The notes beneath the pieces are model-generated. The model searched no databases, was not told the origin of the DNA, and worked only from the letters and a program-made list of their open reading frames with translations. From NCBI GenBank assembly GCA_003556865.1, contig PWQF01000301.1:1-10364 (forward strand): 10,364 nucleotides of DNA, given 5' to 3'. The stretch is from Elusimicrobiota bacterium. GTDB lineage: Bacteria > CG03 > SLGR01 > PWQF01. Each line of letters opens with the position of its first letter. Position 1 is the first letter of the stretch. Below are positions 6,920 through 10,364 of the stretch, piece by piece. A program made the position numbers and the translations under genes.

Positions 6920-6960
6920 AAAACCCCGTCCCGGGATTCCTTTCCGGGACGGGGTTTTTC
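6920..6960 (+). terminator. Strong rho-independent terminator after the 542-residue barrel gene
   Basis: A perfect 11-bp GC-rich stem (CCCCGTCCCGG 6924-6934 with CCGGGACGGGG 6944-6954), extended by AAAA/TTTT, loop of 9 bases, followed by a T tract. It lies 25 bases after the stop codon. Confidence 0.92.
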
Positions 6961-6964
6961 TTTA

Positions 6965-6998
6965 GATAAAAGTATTTTCAATGCTCATAACTTTTATC
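6965..6998. repeat. 9-bp inverted repeat before a T run
   Basis: GATAAAAGT (6965-6973) and ACTTTTATC (6990-6998) are perfect complements around a 16-base spacer and are followed by CTTTTTTATC. It could be a second, weaker terminator behind the strong one or a binding site upstream of the next promoter. Confidence 0.35.
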
Positions 6999-7014
6999 CT
7001 TTTTTATCGACTAA

Positions 7015-7028
7015 TGAAATCGCTTACA
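7015..7028. promoter_or_regulatory. LacI/CcpA-like operator upstream of the tandem barrel unit
   Basis: TGAAATCGCTTACA fits the cre-type consensus TGWNANCGNTNWCA at every defined position, with central CG. It is 7 bases before the -35 box and centred near -49. It resembles the dyad at 5048-5061, which sits in the equivalent place at the previous promoter. Confidence 0.45.
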
Positions 7029-7035
7029 AAAACAC

Positions 7036-7064
7036 TTGACAAACTAAAATTATTTTTCTATAGT
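7036..7064 (+). promoter_or_regulatory. Strong sigma-70-type promoter of the tandem barrel genes
   Basis: A perfect TTGACA (7036-7041), 17-base spacer, TATAGT (7059-7064). The predicted start near 7071 leaves a leader of about 116 bases before the ATG at 7187. Confidence 0.8.
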
Positions 7065-7083
7065 TAGCTTGATTTTAATGAAC

Positions 7084-7167
7084 TCCCCGCGAAAGGAGGT
7101 GATGGAAAAGCTAAAAGGGGAATCAGAAGCAACGCGGCAACGCCGCTTTACATATATAAGATTGTAA
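7084..7167 (+). promoter_or_regulatory. Leader element, copy 2: GGAGGTGA, AAAAGGGG, GCGGC hairpin, AT run
   Basis: Same order as the copy at 5143-5217: GGAGGTGA (7095-7102) inside AAAGGAGGTGAT (7092-7103), AAAAGGGG (7113-7120), hairpin GCGGC-AAC-GCCGC (7134-7146), then TTTACATATATAA. TCCCC (7084-7088) can pair with GGGGA (7117-7121) around GGAGGTGA. From ATG 7102 a 21-codon frame runs to TAA 7165-7167 (MEKLKGESEATRQRRFTYIRL), but its start overlaps the ribosome-site-like motif. The real gene has its own AAAGGAGG further on (7173-7180). Confidence 0.5.
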
Positions 7168-7186
7168 TAATTAAAGGAGGAATTAA

Positions 7187-7927
7187 ATGAAGAAACATTT
7201 AATACTGGTCGTTTCACTTATCCTTTTCGCCGGTTCTCTTGCTATAGCAGAAGAAAGAACCGGTCTGGGATTTGAATACGGCGGCGGATACCTCTTACCC
7301 CTGAACGACTATGAAATGCGTTCAGTTCAGTCTTTTGCCTTAACAATGGATCTTTCCGAAAACCTTTCGGCATCCATATTCAGGGCAGAAGGACAGATAA
7401 GAGGCGAAAATTCCTACACCGGGGAAGATGACGGCACCAGCCCTTCGGCTCAGGTGGAAGATATGGACTTTACGGTTATTAACACCGGAGATATGTCTAT
7501 CACCGGCTTGAGGTTCAAGCACGCGCTTCCTATGGATCTGCCGCTTAAGGCAGGACTTGAAATAGGCACCGTTCGTTTTTCAAACGGCAATCACAGTTTC
7601 AGGTCCACCGGAGGATCCGGAACCCCTGCCGCCACCGGCACACCTGCCGATGACGTAAACTGGGGAATGGCAGCTCTGGATACACTTGACGGTTCATATC
7701 CTGTTCTTGGCCTTCTGGCCGAAGCAGAACTTTTTTCGCATTCTACAGAAACAGTAACTGTTTCAGTGGGCGCGGGATTAGCCTTCAGGATAGTATCGAT
7801 TCCGGAGAGGTATGCTCTGGGTTTTGAAGAAGCTGAATATGCCGACCCTAACGACATAGAAGAGATTGACGCTGTAAGCAGCTTCAACACTCTTGCCGTA
7901 ACAGTCGGGCTGAATATAGGCTTCTAA
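7187..7927 (+). CDS. Small outer-membrane beta-barrel protein, 246 residues
   Basis: AAAGGAGG (7173-7180) lies 6 bases before ATG, and the protein opens with a signal peptide (MKKHLILVVSLILFAGSLAIA, cleavage near residue 21). The mature part consists of short amphipathic strands (LGFEYGGGYLLP, LSASIFRAEG, SITGLRFKHALP, LKAGLEIGTVRF, VLGLLAEAELFS, VTVSVGAGLAFRI) separated by polar loops, one of them a Gly/Thr/Ala-rich segment at about 140-155. The C-terminus LAVTVGLNIGF is a beta-signal with terminal Phe. The size suggests a barrel of about eight strands. It is first in a two-gene unit, and the following gene aligns with its strands but has shorter loops, so the two look like a diverged tandem duplication. 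Function unknown. Confidence 0.76.
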   Translation: MKKHLILVVSLILFAGSLAIAEERTGLGFEYGGGYLLPLNDYEMRSVQSFALTMDLSENLSASIFRAEGQIRGENSYTGEDDGTSPSAQVEDMDFTVINTGDMSITGLRFKHALPMDLPLKAGLEIGTVRFSNGNHSFRSTGGSGTPAATGTPADDVNWGMAALDTLDGSYPVLGLLAEAELFSHSTETVTVSVGAGLAFRIVSIPERYALGFEEAEYADPNDIEEIDAVSSFNTLAVTVGLNIGF

Positions 7928-7972
7928 AGAAGTAGGAATAGTTTAAGTTAAGAAATTAAGGAGTATTAAAAA

Positions 7973-8497
7973 ATGAAAAAATTACTTGCAATTTTAGCAG
8001 GAATTATGTTTTTGGCCGGCGGAAGCCTTATGGCGGATAATATTTGTTTCTCATACGGAACAAATTTCTTCAGCCCTTCTGACAGCGCACTGCTCACCAC
8101 AAACGGAACAACATCATCCCTTGAGTGGAAAATGGGCGACGGAATGACTCTGGCCGTGGTAAACGAGCAGACAGTTCTTGATGATGGTGTCAATAATGAC
8201 GGAATGTTAACTGTAAGGGGCATCAGGATAACCCAGTCAGTAATAAACCGGGTTCGCATAGGTTTGGGCCTGGGAGCTGGAATGGTTAACCCCGGAACTA
8301 TCGTTGGTTTAGCTGTTGAAAATGAATCAGTTGTAGACGTTATGGGTGAAGTCACTATGTTTGAAAGTTCAAGCGACACTGTTTCCGGTTCGCTTGTTGC
8401 AACAGTCGGAGCCAGGTATATGAGGACCCCTAACAGTGCTCTTATTGATGACCTGAACGGCTCAAACCTGGGCCTTGCAGTGAAACTGGGCTTCTAA
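7973..8497 (+). CDS. Small outer-membrane beta-barrel protein, 174 residues, paralogue of the preceding gene
   Basis: AAGGAG (7958-7963) lies 9 bases before ATG. A signal peptide (MKKLLAILAGIMFLAGGSLMA) is followed by strands that match the upstream protein in order: CFSYGTNFFSP, MTLAVVNEQ, MLTVRGIRITQ, VRIGLGLGAGMV, VMGEVTMFESSSDTVSG and the end LGLAVKLGF. The upstream protein's long loops (about residues 72-100, 131-170 and 205-228) are missing here. It sits 45 bases after its neighbour with no promoter between, so it is probably co-transcribed. The family is not recognised; a small structural or adhesive outer-membrane barrel is likely. Confidence 0.76.
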   Translation: MKKLLAILAGIMFLAGGSLMADNICFSYGTNFFSPSDSALLTTNGTTSSLEWKMGDGMTLAVVNEQTVLDDGVNNDGMLTVRGIRITQSVINRVRIGLGLGAGMVNPGTIVGLAVENESVVDVMGEVTMFESSSDTVSGSLVATVGARYMRTPNSALIDDLNGSNLGLAVKLGF

Positions 8498-8515
8498 ATA
8501 AGTAATGAAGTTTAC

Positions 8516-8530
8516 GGCTTAAATTAAGCC
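8516..8530 (+). repeat. 7-bp hairpin before the terminator
   Basis: GGCTTAA-A-TTAAGCC is a perfect inverted repeat 18 bases after the stop codon and directly before the terminator stem. It may stabilise the mRNA 3' end. Confidence 0.4.
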
Positions 8531-8532
8531 TT

Positions 8533-8571
8533 GCCCCGCTCCGGTGAACTTATTGCCGGGGCGGGGCTTTT
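8533..8571 (+). terminator. Rho-independent terminator after the tandem barrel genes
   Basis: A 12-bp stem, GCCCCGCTCCGG (8533-8544) with CCGGGGCGGGGC (8556-8567), one G-U pair, 11-base loop and a TTTT tail at 8568-8571. The T tract is short but the stem is very strong. Confidence 0.88.
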
Positions 8572-8580
8572 AAAATAATA

Positions 8581-10364
8581 ATGAATTTAAACTTAAAAAG
8601 ACTGGCACTTAAACTTATTTTAAGCGCCCTTCTCTTTTACCCGGCAGCCGGCGTATTTGCTAATACGACGGAAACAGTTGAGCTTCTTACCGGCCAGGGT
8701 GAAGGAACCTGGGGTACCGGATCCAGTAATCCCCAGGACCCCTTTAATACCTGGTATACGAATTCAAGAGCCCAGTCCGTTTACCTTGCCTCAGAGTTAA
8801 CAGATGCCGGCATTCCTCAAACCAGTTTCACTTCGCTTCATTTTAAATGTTACCAGGAGCCGGGCCGTGACAACCTTAAAGACATTCGCATACATATGAA
8901 ACATACTTCCGATGATACTTCTACCGCCTGGGATGGCGACATAAGTGATCCTGCCGGGGACTGGACACTTGTATACGGCCCGGAGGATGTACTTCCGGCT
9001 GAGGGCCAGTGGTATGAATTTGAACTTCACACTCCGTTTGAATGGGATGGAACCAGCAACATTATGATTGACATCAACCGCGATGATAGTAATTATAGGT
9101 CAGGCGGAGGTATGTATGTAAGAACGGGCCTCTCCCAGCGAACTTATGCCGCGCGAAGAGACTGGGTTGACTGGACAAATGATTTGGCTTTGCACCAGAT
9201 ATTAAACCATGTGCCAAGTATGAAAATCACATATATCCCAGGAGGACCTGAGATCTCACTCTCAACGGGTTCTCTTTCCTTTACTGCAGTCCAGAACGAT
9301 GATCCTCCGCCATTTCAATCATTTGTAATAACAAATACAGGGCATGAAGACTCCCTGTTAAGGTGGCAGGCCTCAAGCGACTCCTCCTGGCTTAAAGCCA
9401 TCGCACCCAGAAGGAACAGGCTTCCCGGAGGAGAAAATCAGGAAATTGATGTTTCTATATACCACTCAAAACTGGAAGTCGGCACCTATCACGGCCAGAT
9501 CACCGTATTCGATCCCAACGCATCCAACAGCCCCAAGGTCATAGATGTTACCCTTGAAGTTTTGCCTCCGCAGCTGGTAGAGGTCTCTTCTACCTATTAT
9601 ATCCGGGGACCTTCCGTTAACGGAGCCGCGGCCTCTGCAGTTGACAGCTCCGGCAACATAATAGTTACCGGTACGGGCGACGGGGACTTTATGACAGTAA
9701 AGTATGATTTTATGTTTAGCAAAACCCTCTCCACCGCTATATTTCCGGATACCGGGAATACCGATATAGGATATGCCGTGGCCGTTGACTCAGATGATAA
9801 TATAATCCTGGGCGGTATTCACAATGAAGATGCTGTAATTGTAAAATGCGATCCGGATTTAGATATACTGAATGTATGGACCGATGTCGGTCCGGGATTT
9901 AATGCTGTTGCGGATTTAACTGTTGACTCAGATGATAATATCGCGGCAATCGTTTTAAATGACGGCTCCTTTTCCACAATTAAGCTTGATCCGGGATTGA
10001 ACCCGTTGGGACCTTCGGCGCCCTTTCCGGGAGAAGCCGGGGGAGTTGCAGTTGACCATAGCGGGAATATAATAGTCACGGGCAAAAGCGGGGATAATTA
10101 CCATACAATAAAATATGACAGCAGCTTAACCCCTATATCTTCTGCAAGCAGTTCAGCGTCCGGGAAGGCGCACGGAGCTGCCGTTAACAGTAAAGGGGAT
10201 ATCATTGTTACAGGGGAAAGTGAAGAGAGTTATTACACCGTACTCTATGATTCAGACCTGAATAAAATATCCTCTGCCTCTTACCGCCGCTACGGCAGCA
10301 GCGCAGCAGCATACGGGGTGGCGATTGACAGCAAGGATAATATAATCATTACAGGTGAATGCGG
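8581..10364 (+). CDS. Secreted protein with BACON-like domain and SBBP beta-propeller repeats (3' end outside window)
   Basis: The frame is open from ATG 8581 to the window edge, 594 complete codons. A signal peptide (about residues 1-27, LALKLILSALLFYPAAGVFA) leads to a beta-rich domain (about 30-220) with many Trp and Tyr residues. Then comes a BACON-like beta-sandwich (about 222-330) with the signature order LSTGSLSFTAV, SFVITNTG, DSSWLKA and YHGQITVFD. From about 347 there are SBBP-type propeller blades with (V/I)D(S/H)xxNIIVTG cores at D355, D403, D449, D492, N536 and D583, spaced 43-48 residues, each followed by a TVKYDxxL-like strand. Such proteins are secreted or surface-bound; the ligand is unknown. 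The start fits the signal peptide, but no Shine-Dalgarno is visible and a terminator ends only nine bases upstream. An in-frame TGA at 8545-8547 rules out a much longer N-terminus. Confidence 0.87.
   Translation, partial: MNLNLKRLALKLILSALLFYPAAGVFANTTETVELLTGQGEGTWGTGSSNPQDPFNTWYTNSRAQSVYLASELTDAGIPQTSFTSLHFKCYQEPGRDNLKDIRIHMKHTSDDTSTAWDGDISDPAGDWTLVYGPEDVLPAEGQWYEFELHTPFEWDGTSNIMIDINRDDSNYRSGGGMYVRTGLSQRTYAARRDWVDWTNDLALHQILNHVPSMKITYIPGGPEISLSTGSLSFTAVQNDDPPPFQSFVITNTGHEDSLLRWQASSDSSWLKAIAPRRNRLPGGENQEIDVSIYHSKLEVGTYHGQITVFDPNASNSPKVIDVTLEVLPPQLVEVSSTYYIRGPSVNGAAASAVDSSGNIIVTGTGDGDFMTVKYDFMFSKTLSTAIFPDTGNTDIGYAVAVDSDDNIILGGIHNEDAVIVKCDPDLDILNVWTDVGPGFNAVADLTVDSDDNIAAIVLNDGSFSTIKLDPGLNPLGPSAPFPGEAGGVAVDHSGNIIVTGKSGDNYHTIKYDSSLTPISSASSSASGKAHGAAVNSKGDIIVTGESEESYYTVLYDSDLNKISSASYRRYGSSAAAYGVAIDSKDNIIITGEC
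9619..10364 (+). repeat. DNA encoding six SBBP propeller repeats
   Basis: Imperfect repeats of about 130-145 bases. Two neighbouring units share an exact 20-base match, GTTGACTCAGATGATAATAT, at 9784-9803 and 9922-9941, offset by 138 bases (46 codons). The other units are similar only at the protein level, which points to one comparatively recent unit duplication in an older array. Confidence 0.75.

Noticed and set aside
8797..10085. - strand open frames at 8797-9030 and 9819-10085
   Set aside because: They are antisense to the clearly coding SBBP gene, whose domains run through both intervals.
1..10364. CRISPR array, insertion sequence, tRNA or phage region
   Set aside because: No regularly spaced identical repeats, transposase-like frame, terminal inverted repeats or cloverleaf-like sequence were seen; the only repeats are coding propeller units and the two leaders.

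Overview
The window looks like chromosomal DNA of a Gram-negative (diderm), probably anaerobic bacterium. Four proteins have a signal peptide and end in a beta-strand with a C-terminal phenylalanine, as outer-membrane barrels do. A rubrerythrin-type ferritin-like protein, a PocR-type sensor fused to cyclic-di-GMP domains and a secreted SBBP-repeat protein fit an uncultivated environmental lineage. I cannot place the phylum from sequence alone. There are no insertion sequences, tRNA or rRNA genes, CRISPR arrays or phage genes that I can see.

Left part (1-4349). The window opens inside a metF-like methylenetetrahydrofolate reductase on the + strand. It ends 6 bases from a convergent gene for a membrane-anchored PocR-GGDEF-HD-GYP protein, which has a good sigma-70-type promoter. 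An AT-rich stretch of about 480 bases without recognisable genes follows. Next come a possible 64-codon two-helix membrane ORF lacking a normal start and a 399-residue outer-membrane barrel, both on the - strand. The barrel gene's promoter lies so close to its ATG that the mRNA is probably leaderless.

Middle (4350-5043). Two divergent promoters with mirrored -35 boxes flank a 30-base pyrimidine tract. The rightward one probably drives a two-repeat ferritin-like diiron protein.

Right part (5044-10364). Two transcription units encode outer-membrane proteins: a 542-residue barrel, and a pair of smaller barrels of 246 and 174 residues that look like tandem paralogues. Both units are built the same way: a LacI/CcpA-like dyad, a TTGACA promoter with a 17-base spacer, then a leader containing GGAGGTGA, AAAAGGGG and a GCGGC-NNN-GCCGC hairpin followed by an AT-rich run, and finally the gene and a strong rho-independent terminator. 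This shared architecture is the most interesting signal here; it suggests common transcriptional control plus a repeated RNA or leader-peptide element. Immediately after the last terminator a long secreted protein begins without a Shine-Dalgarno sequence: signal peptide, beta-rich N-terminal domain, BACON-like domain, then at least six SBBP beta-propeller repeats. It runs off the right edge.
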